Part shown: positions 30,080-38,958 of the stretch, piece after piece
How the letters are laid out: every line of letters starts with the position of its first letter
How positions within the stretch are numbered: the first letter of the stretch is position 1
Source of the DNA: Prochlorococcus sp. AG-436-E22
GTDB taxonomy: Bacteria > Cyanobacteriota > Cyanobacteriia > PCC-6307 > Cyanobiaceae
Assembly (NCBI GenBank): GCA_003212615.1
Contig: QCPG01000002.1
Coordinates: forward strand, 1-64,000
Length of the DNA: 64,000 nt
Direction: 5' to 3'
The notes under the pieces: model-generated
Told to the model about the DNA's origin: nothing
Seen by the model: only the letters and a program-made list of their open reading frames with translations
The model's database searches: none
Translations under genes and position numbers: made by a program

Positions 30080-30827
30080 ATAAAATTTGCGTTAATAATA
30101 CATCCATTAAAGATACAGTAACGAGAGTCATTACAACAGCTCCTGTTGTACTTGTTCCAACTTCTTTTGGACCACCTTTAGTTGTGAGTCCATATCCACA
30201 AGCAATAATTGAAATAAGTAATCCGAACACGACAGATTTTATTAACATTGAAGTTAAGTCTGTACTGGTTAAACTCACATTACCTGATCTTACAGATGTC
30301 CAGAAAACTATTGGAGGAACTTTATAAAAAATTGTGCTCCAAATTTGTCCACTCCATAAAGCTACAGATAAAAACAAAAGACACTGTATCGGAGACATTA
30401 TGACCATCGATAATAATCTTGGAACCACCAGATATTGGACTGGTTCGGTCCTTAACATTGTTATAGCTTCAATTTGTTCCGTAACTTTCATAGTGCCCAG
30501 TTGAGCAGCATAAGCAGTGGCAACCTTCCCAGTCATTAAAGTAGCAGTTAGAAGAGGAGCCATTTCTCTCGCCATTCCTACCGCTAATAAACCTCCTATT
30601 TCACTTGATACCCCCATGCTTGTCAGTTGTGATGCTACCTGAATATTGAAGACTGTGCCTGCTGCTATTCCCGTGATTAATACAATTAACAAACTTCCGG
30701 GACCTGAATCCATAAGTTGGTCAAAGAGATCATTTTTGGAAATTTTACCTCTGAAGATAAAATTAATTGCTTGCCCGCCAATGATTAAGCTGCTTAGAAG
30801 TCTTTTGAAAAACTTAGGGTAATACAT
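30072..30827 (-). CDS. mlaE: MlaE/TGD1-type lipid ABC transporter permease (Ycf63)
   Basis: The 251-residue integral membrane protein belongs to the MlaE permease family that moves lipids between membranes, called TGD1 in plants and Ycf63 in some plastids. Signature segments are GIAAGTVFNIQVASQL, GLLAVGMAREMAPLLTATLMTGKVATAYAAQLGTMKVTEQIEA and the terminal GVVMTLVTVSLMDVLL. The ATPase and MCE substrate-binding partners are not adjacent. It overlaps the DUF3119 gene and follows an MFS transporter by 9 bp. Confidence 0.9.
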   Translation of the reverse strand: MYYPKFFKRLLSSLIIGGQAINFIFRGKISKNDLFDQLMDSGPGSLLIVLITGIAAGTVFNIQVASQLTSMGVSSEIGGLLAVGMAREMAPLLTATLMTGKVATAYAAQLGTMKVTEQIEAITMLRTEPVQYLVVPRLLSMVIMSPIQCLLFLSVALWSGQIWSTIFYKVPPIVFWTSVRSGNVSLTSTDLTSMLIKSVVFGLLISIIACGYGLTTKGGPKEVGTSTTGAVVMTLVTVSLMDVLLTQILFG

Positions 30828-30836
30828 ATCTTTATA

Positions 30837-32210
30837 TTAGTTTGTAATTAATTCTTGATCCCATTTTCTCATAATTGATAGACCCCAGTAGACAAGTATA
30901 GAAGGTATTAAACCCATGCAAATCCTTACTGTTATTAATGCAGAATCTGGTTGAGTCATATCAATAATCCCCTGACAGGCAGCTTGCTTGAACCCAGTAA
31001 GAGTGAGAAGATAACCAAATAATCCAACGCTTAAAGCAATACCTAATTTTTGACATAAAACCATCCAAGCAGTATAAATTCCTGCTGCCTTCTCTGGGTC
31101 ATGATCAATAGCGTCTGGCAATAAAGACCAAGGTATTAAATATGCTGTTGATGCACCAAAACCAACAAATAAAATTGTTAGAAATAAAGTTAACATTTTT
31201 ATAGAATCAATATTGAAATTAGTAATTTCAAAATTATTTGACAATGGAGGTAATATCATTGCAACTAAGCAACCAATAATCCATATAAGTCCACCTATCT
31301 TTAAGGCTTCAACTCTTCCATATTTATTAGAATAAAAACTCCAGATTTGTAATCCTAACAGAGCACTTATTTGAAAAGGAATGATAATCCAAAAGGATAT
31401 CCCTCTTGGCACATTCATGACTTGTTGCAAATATATTAATGAAACTGTTTGCATTAACTGAAGTCCACACCAGAGAAGTAAATAGAGATATATCACTTTT
31501 ATAAAGATTTTATTCTTTAAAATACGCTTAAATTGATTTTTTATAGGCTGTATTTTATTTATAGGTTTTCTTGCGATCTTTGCATATGGAGCTAGGCCCC
31601 AAGTAGAAAGTAAAGTAATTATTGTAACGATCGTCCCAGATATTCTTCCCATAGTTAGATACCCAGTATCCCCTTTGGTTAGAAATATTGCACCTACTGT
31701 TAATCCTGTTAAAGAAGCTAATATTGAGCCAGTAAATCTGGCGGCGTTAAGCCTAGTTCTTATATTTTCATCTTCACTAATTTCTGTGGATAATGCTCCA
31801 TAAGGAAGATTTACAGATGTATACGCTGTCATATACAAAATTGATGTGCATATGTAATAAAAAGTTTTCTCTTTGATGCTGTAATCATTGGGTATCCACC
31901 ACATTGCAGCTAAAAAAATTCCCAAAGGAACTGATGCCCCAATCATCCAAGGTAGTCTTGGTCCCCATCTTGATTGGGTATGGTCGCTCATCCAGCCAAT
32001 CAAAGGATCATTAATTGCATCCCAGAGCTTGATTGTCATCAAGATAGAGCTTGCTATCCAAGGAGGTAATCCAGCCACACAAGTAAAGAATGGGAAGAGG
32101 TAAAAACCAAATTGAGCATTAGCAAGGCCTGTCCCAGCATCACCAAGCCCATAGGAAAGCATTAATCTTGTTCTAGACCCCGATATATTTTTTGAGTGTG
32201 AATTTTCCAA
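30837..32210 (-). CDS. MFS transporter of the GPH (MelB-like) sugar:cation symporter type
   Basis: The 457-residue protein has about twelve hydrophobic segments. Motifs resemble the glycoside-pentoside-hexuronide family: YGLGDAGTGLANAQFGFYLFPFF at the N-terminus, LWDAINDPLIGWMSDHTQSRWGPRLPW and YTSVNLPYGAL. Members couple sugar or organic-anion uptake to H+ or Na+. The substrate is unknown; in picocyanobacteria no sugar is obvious. It heads the leftward mlaE-DUF3119-DUF3086-plsY run. Confidence 0.8.
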   Translation of the reverse strand: MENSHSKNISGSRTRLMLSYGLGDAGTGLANAQFGFYLFPFFTCVAGLPPWIASSILMTIKLWDAINDPLIGWMSDHTQSRWGPRLPWMIGASVPLGIFLAAMWWIPNDYSIKEKTFYYICTSILYMTAYTSVNLPYGALSTEISEDENIRTRLNAARFTGSILASLTGLTVGAIFLTKGDTGYLTMGRISGTIVTIITLLSTWGLAPYAKIARKPINKIQPIKNQFKRILKNKIFIKVIYLYLLLWCGLQLMQTVSLIYLQQVMNVPRGISFWIIIPFQISALLGLQIWSFYSNKYGRVEALKIGGLIWIIGCLVAMILPPLSNNFEITNFNIDSIKMLTLFLTILFVGFGASTAYLIPWSLLPDAIDHDPEKAAGIYTAWMVLCQKLGIALSVGLFGYLLTLTGFKQAACQGIIDMTQPDSALITVRICMGLIPSILVYWGLSIMRKWDQELITN

Positions 32211-32271
32211 TCTTTTTAAGTTGTTGACTGTTTGATAATGTATTATTGCAATGGTAATTCTATTACTTATT

Positions 32272-32342
32272 GCGGGCGTGGTTTAGTGGTAAAACCTCAG
32301 CCTTCCAAGCTGAAGATGCGGGTTCGATTCCCGCCGCCCGCT
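32272..32342 (+). tRNA. tRNA-Gly (TCC)
   Basis: Acceptor arms GCGGGCG/CGCCCGC, anticodon stem TCAGC/GCTGA with loop CTTCCAA, giving anticodon TCC for glycine GGA/GGG codons, and T arm GCGGG-TTCGATT-CCCGC. Length is 71 with discriminator T. CCA is not encoded. Only 2 bp separate its end from the stop of the convergent glycogen debranching gene. Confidence 0.96.
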
Positions 32343-32344
32343 TA

Positions 32345-34378
32345 TTAGAACATATTATTTTTTGCTCCAAATACTTCTTCTGAAATGATTAATAAGGAGC
32401 TTCTACTCTTTATTGAAACAGATTTTTCATTAACAGTTAAAGGTACAAAAATCTCAGACATGCTTGTATCGAGAACTTTTAACCAATTATATTCACATTT
32501 TGGCAAGGGGAAATCGATACTTTTTGAATATGCATTTAAACCTATCCAGACCAGAGGATTATTTATCCCTTTGTTTATGCTAAAGGCAACTGTATGAGAC
32601 CAACTACTCCAATCTGGGCTATCTAACTTTGTTCCATGCCAATGATAGCTTGGAAAATTTTCAGGCTCTAGCTTATTCGGAAAAAATGATGGATTAAAAA
32701 TGTTTATAAGTTTTTTTCGAATTTTTATAGCGTATTTAAAGTATTCTAATAACTCTAAATCTTGTTGAGCAGGATCCCAATTCATCCAACCCAATAAATT
32801 ATTTTGGCACCAAGAATTATTGTTGCCTCCTTGGGACCTCCCTATCTCATCACCCATAAGTATCATTGGAACACCTTTAGAGATCAGTAAACTAAGAAGA
32901 AGATTTTTTTGTTGTCTTTTTCTTAAATCATTGATTAAAAAGTCTGTAGTTGGTCCCTCTTTACCATGATTCCAAGAATTGTTATGGGAATCACCATCTC
33001 TATTTTGTTCTCTATTGGCAAAATTATGCTTTCTATTGAATGTTACTAAATCTTTTAGAGTGAAGCCATCATGCGAAGTAATAAAATTTATTGATTTTGG
33101 GAAAATATTATCTTCTTTATAAATAGATGGACTACCTTGTATTTTATCACTCATATTCCAAGCTGTATCTTTATCTCCCTTCCAAAATCTCCGCAAGTCA
33201 TCTCTAAAATGACCATTCCAAGTGAAAATATTCTTGGATGGGAAATCACCTAATTTATATAAACCACCACAATCCCATGGTTCACTTATCAATTTGATAT
33301 CAACAAGTTCTGGTTCACATTCTATATCTTCAAAAATTGGAGGATTATCGAGCGGCGAAAGATTTTCTCCTCTTGATAGAGCAATTCCTAAATCAAATCT
33401 AAAACCATCAACTCCTAATTCACTCGCCCAACATTTTAATGATTCAATTATTAGTTTTCTAACTAATCCTCTGTTTGCTGCAATAGTATTACCACAGCCA
33501 GAGACGTCCTGATAATTTTTATCTTTTCCAATAAAGTAATAAAGATTTTCATCTATACCTTTCCAAGATATTGCCGGTCCTTGAGAATCTCCTTCAGACG
33601 TGTGATTGTATACAACATCTAATATGACTTCAATGTCGGCTTTATGACATTCCTCTACTAATCTTCTGAATTCCTCTCTATTCTTTTCGGCGGATTCATT
33701 CGAAAGATATTCAAAATGTGGGGTAAACCAATTGATTGGACTATAACCCCAAAAATTTTTTAGACCATTTGGTGCATCATTTGGATCAAAACAAAAAATT
33801 GGAAGTAATTCAATTGTGGTAATACCCAGTTCTTTAAGATACGGAATTTTTTTTAAAAATTTCTTAAAACAACTTTCATCTTTATCAGTTGATTCAGTGA
33901 AAGCTTTGATATGGAGTTCATAAATAATTGTTTCTTCCCAAGAATGTTTAGGTCTTGGATAATCCTTAAAATTAAATAATTTTCTATCGCAAACAACGCT
34001 TTTAAGACAAGAATTAGTATTTTCTTGCGTCTTTAATGCATTTTCTCTTTTATAACTTCCCCATCCAGTAATACCCCTTGAACATGGATCAAGTAATACT
34101 TTTTTTTCATAGTTATTATTAATTTCATTATTTTTTTGTTTTACTCTAAAACCATAAATACAACCTTCATTTAGATTTTTGATCTCCGCATGCCAGTAAG
34201 GACCTGTATTATGATTCTGATCTAGTTTAAATATACTTTGTGGCGACATAGAGTCCTCTTTCTCAAACAATAAGATTTCTACATATTCTGCATTTGTGGA
34301 TATTAGGGAAAAATTAACCCCTTCTGAAGTTAGAGAACTTCCTAAAGGAAATGGGTTACCTTTATTGATATAAGTCAC
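32345..34378 (-). CDS. glgX: Glycogen debranching enzyme (isoamylase/GlgX type)
   Basis: This 677-residue GH13 enzyme hydrolyses alpha-1,6 branches of glycogen. An N-terminal CBM48-like domain (GNPFPLGSSLTSEGVNFSLIS, residues about 6-26) precedes the barrel. The catalytic regions are VILDVVYNHTSEGD, VDGFRFDLG (nucleophile Asp), LISEPWDCGGLYKLGDFP (acid Glu) and NFITSHDGFTLKDLV. Length and motifs favour GlgX/TreX-type debranching over plant-like isoamylase, though the two names overlap in cyanobacteria. It should mobilise night-time glycogen. Confidence 0.9.
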   Translation of the reverse strand: MTYINKGNPFPLGSSLTSEGVNFSLISTNAEYVEILLFEKEDSMSPQSIFKLDQNHNTGPYWHAEIKNLNEGCIYGFRVKQKNNEINNNYEKKVLLDPCSRGITGWGSYKRENALKTQENTNSCLKSVVCDRKLFNFKDYPRPKHSWEETIIYELHIKAFTESTDKDESCFKKFLKKIPYLKELGITTIELLPIFCFDPNDAPNGLKNFWGYSPINWFTPHFEYLSNESAEKNREEFRRLVEECHKADIEVILDVVYNHTSEGDSQGPAISWKGIDENLYYFIGKDKNYQDVSGCGNTIAANRGLVRKLIIESLKCWASELGVDGFRFDLGIALSRGENLSPLDNPPIFEDIECEPELVDIKLISEPWDCGGLYKLGDFPSKNIFTWNGHFRDDLRRFWKGDKDTAWNMSDKIQGSPSIYKEDNIFPKSINFITSHDGFTLKDLVTFNRKHNFANREQNRDGDSHNNSWNHGKEGPTTDFLINDLRKRQQKNLLLSLLISKGVPMILMGDEIGRSQGGNNNSWCQNNLLGWMNWDPAQQDLELLEYFKYAIKIRKKLINIFNPSFFPNKLEPENFPSYHWHGTKLDSPDWSSWSHTVAFSINKGINNPLVWIGLNAYSKSIDFPLPKCEYNWLKVLDTSMSEIFVPLTVNEKSVSIKSRSSLLIISEEVFGAKNNMF

Positions 34379-35004
34379 TGTCTCTTTATCATTGAGTAGT
34401 TAAATAGTGAGATAATTTATTCAAAGTTACTGATATTTGAATAATAGATGCAAAATTGAAAAAAAAACAAATTCAAGGTTTAATTAATCAACATCATTCA
34501 ATCTTGGAGAATCTTTATTATCTAAATTTATTGTAATTTATCCATCCATCTGCTCTGTTAATAAAACGTTTTTGAAAGAAAGTTTAAGCATGAGAAAACC
34601 AGATTTTCTTGATTTCAAAATACAAATTATGCTGTTTCATGTGATGAGAAGGAAATATATCTGAAAATTAATAAAATATAATAAATAGTTCGAATTCTTA
34701 ACTTTGTTACCTTTAGATACTTTTCCCTTTGATAAATGAAGTTAGATTGTTTAAGGATAAACCCAGTATTTTCAATAGTTTTAGCTGTTTACTAGATACA
34801 GAGATTTTTTTATATATAAGAACAATTTGCGACTATAAAATTAAATAATAAAGCTAAAAATGTCCCCTAGATTTTTATAAAGCTTTGCGCCGCCGGCATT
34901 TTCGGTTGCCGTATTCGTATTTGCTCCATATGATATGCAAGTTCGAGGTTTTTAGGCTTGATTAAAACTCTTGTCTTTTGACTCTGTGCTTTACAAACAA
35001 TTCA
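34379..35004. other. Largest non-coding stretch, between glgX and HU
   Basis: This roughly 0.6-kb gap separates the divergent glgX and HU genes. Most of it is very A+T-rich with no ORF I can support; the longest reading frames starting with ATG are about 20-24 codons (for example 34590-34664) and lack a convincing ribosome site. The last 120 bases before HU are unusual in holding a short G+C-rich, hairpin-forming segment. The region probably contains both promoters and may hold a small RNA. Confidence 0.5.
34894..34911 (+). promoter_or_regulatory. G+C-rich hairpin in the presumed HU leader
   Basis: CGGCA, loop TTTTCGGT, TGCCG forms a perfect five-base stem inside the sequence GCGCCGCCGGCATTTTCGG, strikingly G+C-rich for this genome. 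It lies about 95 bases upstream of the HU ATG and lacks a following T run in the plus direction, so it is not an obvious terminator. A structured 5' leader or small RNA end is possible. Confidence 0.35.
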
Positions 35005-35280
35005 ATGAACAAAGCTGATTTAGTAAATCTTGTTGCTGCTCGTACTGAGCTCACAAAAACGGATGTTTCTTTAGTTGTTGATGCAGCTATTGAAACTATT
35101 GTTGATTCAGTAGTGGAAGGCAAAAAAGTCTCCATACTAGGATTTGGTTCTTTCGAGCCTAGAGATCGTTCTGCAAGACAGGGATTAAACCCTAAGACAG
35201 GCGAAAAAATAGCAATACCTGCTAAAAGAGTTCCTACATTTTCAGCAGGTAAACTTTTTAAGGATAGAGTTCAAGGATAA
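35005..35280 (+). CDS. hup: DNA-binding protein HU
   Basis: From the ATG at 35005 the product is the standard 91-residue HU: MNKADLVNLVAARTELTKTDVS, then VSILGFGSFEPRDRSARQGLNPKTGEKIAIPAKRVPTFSAGK. This includes the DNA-contacting beta-arm with its conserved proline. The track's TTG at 34978 would add nine residues unlike the family. A hairpin terminator follows, so HU appears monocistronic. Confidence 0.96.
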   Translation: MNKADLVNLVAARTELTKTDVSLVVDAAIETIVDSVVEGKKVSILGFGSFEPRDRSARQGLNPKTGEKIAIPAKRVPTFSAGKLFKDRVQG

Positions 35281-35312
35281 TTTATTTTAATCTCACTCTT
35301 TTCTTAATATGA

Positions 35313-35338
35313 AGGTGCTCTTATGGAGCATCTTTTTT
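35313..35338 (+). terminator. Rho-independent terminator downstream of HU
   Basis: GGTGCTC-TTATG-GAGCATC followed by a run of T residues forms a seven-pair stem with one G-U pair about 35 bases after the HU stop. It ends the HU transcript before the small-protein genes. Confidence 0.75.
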
Positions 35339-35417
35339 TATGAATTGCAATTAAATATTATTATGTTTATTCCTGAAATTTTTAAAACTCATCCCAAATT
35401 CAATGTCTTAAGAAGTA

Positions 35418-35729
35418 ATGAAATCTTTAGCTATTTTACTCCTGAAATTTTTATTTTTATCTAATTGCCTTATGGCAGAACCAATGCCAACAAAGTCCAA
35501 GATTCTAAAACAATCTAGTGAATGTATTAAAGATTCTCAACACCAAGTATGTAGAGAATTAGTTACTCAAATAGAAAGATATCAATTGGTAGTATTTGAT
35601 CAGAATAAATTTAAATGTCAATCTAGTTTATTGGGATTGCAGTCGGGGCTTATTGAAGCTTATTTTTTAAAAAATTTGTCCAAGAAAAGAATTTCATTTA
35701 TGATTCCATATGTGAATAAAAATTGTTAA
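35418..35729 (+). CDS. Small exported cysteine-containing protein of unknown function
   Basis: The 103-residue product has a clear signal peptide (LAILLLKFLFLSNCLMA, cleavage likely before EPMPTK). The mature part of about 83 residues has four cysteines (SECIKD, HQVCREL, FKCQSS, NKNC), suggesting two disulfides. Charged helices lie between them. I do not recognise the family. It stands alone, 137 bp after HU with a terminator between, and starts a group of four tiny membrane or secreted proteins. Confidence 0.6.
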   Translation: MKSLAILLLKFLFLSNCLMAEPMPTKSKILKQSSECIKDSQHQVCRELVTQIERYQLVVFDQNKFKCQSSLLGLQSGLIEAYFLKNLSKKRISFMIPYVNKNC

Positions 35730-35783
35730 TTATTAAAATAATTTCTTTTTTTGGAATATTATAAATTTGTTATTTAAGTTTGT

Positions 35784-36029
35784 ATGGTAAAAGGTTTCTC
35801 TGATAAAGAAGTTAAGAATGAAGATCAAAAACAAGATTCAAAAAATGAAAAAAAAGGATTAGCTTCTATTCTTAAAGACAAGAAAATTACTTATACTTTG
35901 CCAAGTAAAAAACAACAAAATATTCTTGCATCAATAGTACTTGGATTGAATGGCATTTTATTACTCTTAGTTATCTTGTATCTAAATAATCAAAAATTCC
36001 ATGACTTTTTTGTAAATATTGGACGTTAA
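35784..36029 (+). CDS. Small single-span membrane protein, unknown
   Basis: The 81-residue product has a charged Lys/Asp/Glu N-terminal half (about residues 1-45) and one hydrophobic helix near residues 48-68 (ILASIVLGLNGILLLLVILYL), then a short tail. This is a tail-anchored layout with the bulk of the protein probably cytoplasmic. No family recognised. It follows the exported Cys protein by 54 bp on the same strand. Confidence 0.6.
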   Translation: MVKGFSDKEVKNEDQKQDSKNEKKGLASILKDKKITYTLPSKKQQNILASIVLGLNGILLLLVILYLNNQKFHDFFVNIGR

Positions 36030-36087
36030 CTATATTTTTAGATCGAAATATTTTTTGAGATGATATATTTAAGTTTTAGAAAATTTT

Positions 36088-36345
36088 ATGAAGGTCGTTA
36101 ATTTAGTTTTTCAGATATTTTGTTTGTTAGCACTTTTTTTATTATTCATATACTATTTAACAGCTATTGACTCTGCTTTTGAGGCAGATCAGTATTGTCA
36201 TTCAGATCTATCAAGTTACGATAACTTATCTGGTCATTATAGTTGTGATCATGATACTGAAACGCATCAGTGGATACTTTACGAGTCAAATGAAAACAAA
36301 GAACCAGCTAAAATTATTAAGAAATATAGGTACAAATTTTTATAA
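36088..36345 (+). CDS. Small membrane-anchored protein with a Cys/His/Asp-rich segment, unknown
   Basis: The 85-residue product starts with a hydrophobic helix (VFQIFCLLALFLLFIYYL, about residues 7-24). A short polar domain rich in Cys, His and Asp follows (QYCHSDLSS, SGHYSCDHDTETH). That pattern could bind a metal or form one disulfide, but no known motif fits. The 3' end overlaps the convergent 36340 gene by 6 bp. Function unknown. Confidence 0.55.
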   Translation: MKVVNLVFQIFCLLALFLLFIYYLTAIDSAFEADQYCHSDLSSYDNLSGHYSCDHDTETHQWILYESNENKEPAKIIKKYRYKFL

Positions 36346-36552
36346 TTCAAATTTTTTATAAAAAAACTTTGCACATATTATGGAAATTATCCCTGTAATT
36401 GTGAAGGTAAGATACTGATATATGCTTCCTTCTAAGTAAATTTTATTTTTATAAAGAGGATAATCTATGAAAGAACCTAATGTTCCCCATATTATTACCC
36501 ATACAGATATGTATAAGAATACTTTTATTGGATTAGATTTTTTTTCTTCCAT
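36340..36552 (-). CDS. Small two-span membrane protein, unknown
   Basis: The 70-residue product has two hydrophobic helices, VFLYISVWVIIWGTLGSFI and YLTFTITGIISIICAKFFY, separated by a short polar loop (DYPLYKNKIYLEG). A small charged N-terminus suggests an N-in hairpin. It follows the Hli gene by 2 bp on the same strand, so the two are likely cotranscribed, which might tie it to thylakoid light stress. Family not recognised. Confidence 0.65.
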   Translation of the reverse strand: MEEKKSNPIKVFLYISVWVIIWGTLGSFIDYPLYKNKIYLEGSIYQYLTFTITGIISIICAKFFYKKFEL

Positions 36553-36554
36553 TT

Positions 36555-36800
36555 TTAATTGATGCCAAAAATTGAAGAAGTCACAGGTCTGCCGCTAAAA
36601 ACCAACTCGGTTAATATTAGCATTAAGAATCCGATCATAGCTGCTCTACCATTCACAAGCTCAGTGCTGCTATTAAATCCAAAAACATTCTTTACTTCAT
36701 CCCCCTGATTATCTACCCACTTTGAGTATTCATTATCAGTTGATGACTTATTAGTAAAATCATCATTTTGATTTTCCATTGGAGAGTCTTTTTCTTGCAT
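36555..36800 (-). CDS. hli: High-light-inducible protein (single-helix Cab-like)
   Basis: The 81-residue protein has an acidic N-terminal half and a single transmembrane helix carrying the chlorophyll-binding signature ELVNGRAAMIGFLMLILTELVFSG. The Glu and Arg/Asn ligands of the Lhc family first helix are present. Hli proteins bind chlorophyll and carotenoid and protect photosystems during stress and assembly. It lies 45 bp after cobD. Prochlorococcus genomes carry many hli copies, so which paralogue this is remains open. Confidence 0.92.
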   Translation of the reverse strand: MQEKDSPMENQNDDFTNKSSTDNEYSKWVDNQGDEVKNVFGFNSSTELVNGRAAMIGFLMLILTELVFSGRPVTSSIFGIN

Positions 36801-36845
36801 TGAGTCTTTTTTGTTTATTTTAATAATTTTTAAACTAATTTATTA

Positions 36846-37871
36846 TTAAATTAAACTCGAAATCATAAAAAAAATTAAGATAAAAATTATTATCCATAAA
36901 AATTGTAATCTCAATATTAATTGACAAATTAATTTAATTTTCTCTCCATTGCAATTATCTCCAGTCTCATTGATTATTGGCTTTTCAATAATTTCATTTT
37001 TATATTTACTTTTTCCTCCCAATTTAATACCGGAAATATAAGCAAATATAGCTTCTGAAATCCCAGCATTAGGTGAATCATATTTTTTACCATCAAGATA
37101 ACTTTTTTTTATGATTAATATATACTCATTAATTTTGGAACTAACTAAAGGTAATGTTATTAAAACTAATCTTGAAGGAATAAAAGTAAAAATATCTTCG
37201 ATTTTTGCACTGAAAAAACCTAAATATCTAAAGTAATCATATTTGTAACCTATCATTGAATCTAAAGTACTTATGGCTTTATAAGACAAACCAAGTGACA
37301 AAGGCCCTGGTAGAAAAATTGAAAATTTCATTAAAATAATTCCAATAAATATCCAAAATAGTGGCCCAAATATTCCATCAACAGAGTTTTCGGTAAGACT
37401 TTCGGTACTTGATCTCAAAAGATGTTCTAAAGATGATGACCTTACATCCCTACTTACTATTCTTTGCACTTTATCTTTGATTATTCTTTCATTTTGGCCA
37501 TTAATTTCTTTGTTTTCTATTAGCTCTGCAATCTCTTTCACACTTGAAATAAGTCCTTTAGTCGCGATACAACTTGAAAGGCCAATAAAAATTAACAATC
37601 CACCAAGAAAATTATTTCTTAATTGCATATAACTTAGTTCTATCAATTTCCCTATACTAAAGCTAATTCCAATAGTCGATATAGCGACAATGAAACCGCC
37701 CCAAAATAATATCTTTTTATTTTCTCCAAAATTATTTATGAGGTAATCCGATATTTTCTTTATGTAAAAGCCAATTATTTGAACAGGGTGTATAAAAAAT
37801 CTTGGATCTCCGATCAATAAATCAAAAACAATCGCTCCAAGAAATATTAAAAATAAATTTATTTCAGCCAA
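36846..37871 (-). CDS. cobD: Adenosylcobinamide-phosphate synthase
   Basis: CobD (CbiB) attaches the aminopropanol linker to adenosylcobyric acid in cobamide synthesis. The 341-residue membrane protein opens with [23 protein letters not shown] and has [28 protein letters not shown] and [28 protein letters not shown]. These segments are diagnostic. It overlaps the 3' end of ilvC by 13 bp and is probably translationally coupled to it. It implies de novo (pseudo)cobalamin synthesis. Confidence 0.93.
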   Translation of the reverse strand: MAEINLFLIFLGAIVFDLLIGDPRFFIHPVQIIGFYIKKISDYLINNFGENKKILFWGGFIVAISTIGISFSIGKLIELSYMQLRNNFLGGLLIFIGLSSCIATKGLISSVKEIAELIENKEINGQNERIIKDKVQRIVSRDVRSSSLEHLLRSSTESLTENSVDGIFGPLFWIFIGIILMKFSIFLPGPLSLGLSYKAISTLDSMIGYKYDYFRYLGFFSAKIEDIFTFIPSRLVLITLPLVSSKINEYILIIKKSYLDGKKYDSPNAGISEAIFAYISGIKLGGKSKYKNEIIEKPIINETGDNCNGEKIKLICQLILRLQFLWIIIFILIFFMISSLI

Positions 37872-38848
37872 CTGAACATCGAACGCAGACCTTTTCCTAC
37901 TTTTTCAATTTCATGTTTTGAATTTTCTTCTCTTAATTGTGTCATTAAGGGCTTATTGTTATCACATTCTTCTACAAAATTCTTAGCGAAAGTTCCATCT
38001 TGAATATCTTTTAGAATTTTCTGCATTTCTTTCTTTGTATCACTATTGATAAGTCTTTTGCCACTTACATAATCTCCATATTCTGCGGTATTTGAAATGG
38101 AATCTCTCATTTGAGATAAGCCCCCCTTCACCATTAGATCAACAATTAGTTTAACTTCGTGTAAGCATTCAAAGTAAGCAAGTTCTGGTTGATATCCTGC
38201 CTCTACTAGAGTTTCGAAGCCTGATTTGACGAGTTCTGATAAGCCTCCGCACAAAACTGCTTGTTCGCCAAATAAATCAGTTTCTGTTTCTTCTTTGAAA
38301 TTTGTTTCAAGTATCCCAGCTCTCGTTCCGCCAATCCCTTTAGCGTAAGCCATCGCCAACGATCTTGCACTGCCAGAAGAATCCTGCTCTACTGCGAATA
38401 ATGCAGGAACTCCTTGACCATTCTGATATTCCCAACGAACAGTGTGTCCAGGTCCTTTTGGGGCAATCATTACAACATCTACAAAACTAGGAGGTTTGAT
38501 AAGTCCGAATCTTATATTAAATCCATGAGCAAAACTTAATATCTTTCCTTCTTTTAGGCTTGGCTCTATTTCGTTAAGATATACATCTTTCTGAAACTCA
38601 TCTGGGAGAAGAATCATTATCCAGTCTGCTTTTTCGCAAGCTTCAGAAACACTAAATACTTGTAGACCATCGCTAATAGCTTTGCTTTCAGACTTGCTTC
38701 CTTTGTATAATCCTACAATTACATCCATACCGCTATCTTTAAGGTTTAGGGCATGTGCGTGACCTTGTGAACCATATCCTATTATCGCTATTGTTTTATT
38801 ATTTAAAAGACTTAGATCTGCATCTGTGTCGTAAAAGAGTTGGGTCAT
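37859..38848 (-). CDS. ilvC: Ketol-acid reductoisomerase
   Basis: IlvC converts acetolactate or acetohydroxybutyrate to dihydroxy acids in branched-chain amino acid synthesis using NADPH and Mg2+. The 329-residue class I enzyme shows [19 protein letters not shown] (Rossmann motif near residue 24), [15 protein letters not shown], and the metal/substrate segment [29 protein letters not shown]. Length is typical of the short form. Its coding end runs into cobD. Confidence 0.96.
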   Translation of the reverse strand: MTQLFYDTDADLSLLNNKTIAIIGYGSQGHAHALNLKDSGMDVIVGLYKGSKSESKAISDGLQVFSVSEACEKADWIMILLPDEFQKDVYLNEIEPSLKEGKILSFAHGFNIRFGLIKPPSFVDVVMIAPKGPGHTVRWEYQNGQGVPALFAVEQDSSGSARSLAMAYAKGIGGTRAGILETNFKEETETDLFGEQAVLCGGLSELVKSGFETLVEAGYQPELAYFECLHEVKLIVDLMVKGGLSQMRDSISNTAEYGDYVSGKRLINSDTKKEMQKILKDIQDGTFAKNFVEECDNNKPLMTQLREENSKHEIEKVGKGLRSMFSWLK

Positions 38849-38958
38849 TAGTTGTAGCTTCTTTGCATTTAATAATTAATATTTTAGACATTAAACGTGT
38901 AAATAAACCAATAAATTATTAATTTAAAAATGAAAGTTTAAATATTAATTTAGGAAAA

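Noticed and set aside
34590-34664. 24-codon ORF MRKPDFLDFKIQIM... in the glgX-HU gap
   Set aside because: No clear ribosome site, no partner ORF and no recognisable topology; expected by chance in A+T-rich DNA.
34978-35004. TTG start adding nine residues to HU
   Set aside because: HU begins MNKADLV in essentially all bacteria, so ATG 35005 is the start.
35309-35464. ORF beginning MKVLLWSIFF after HU
   Set aside because: It starts inside the HU terminator and overlaps the better exported-protein gene in another frame.
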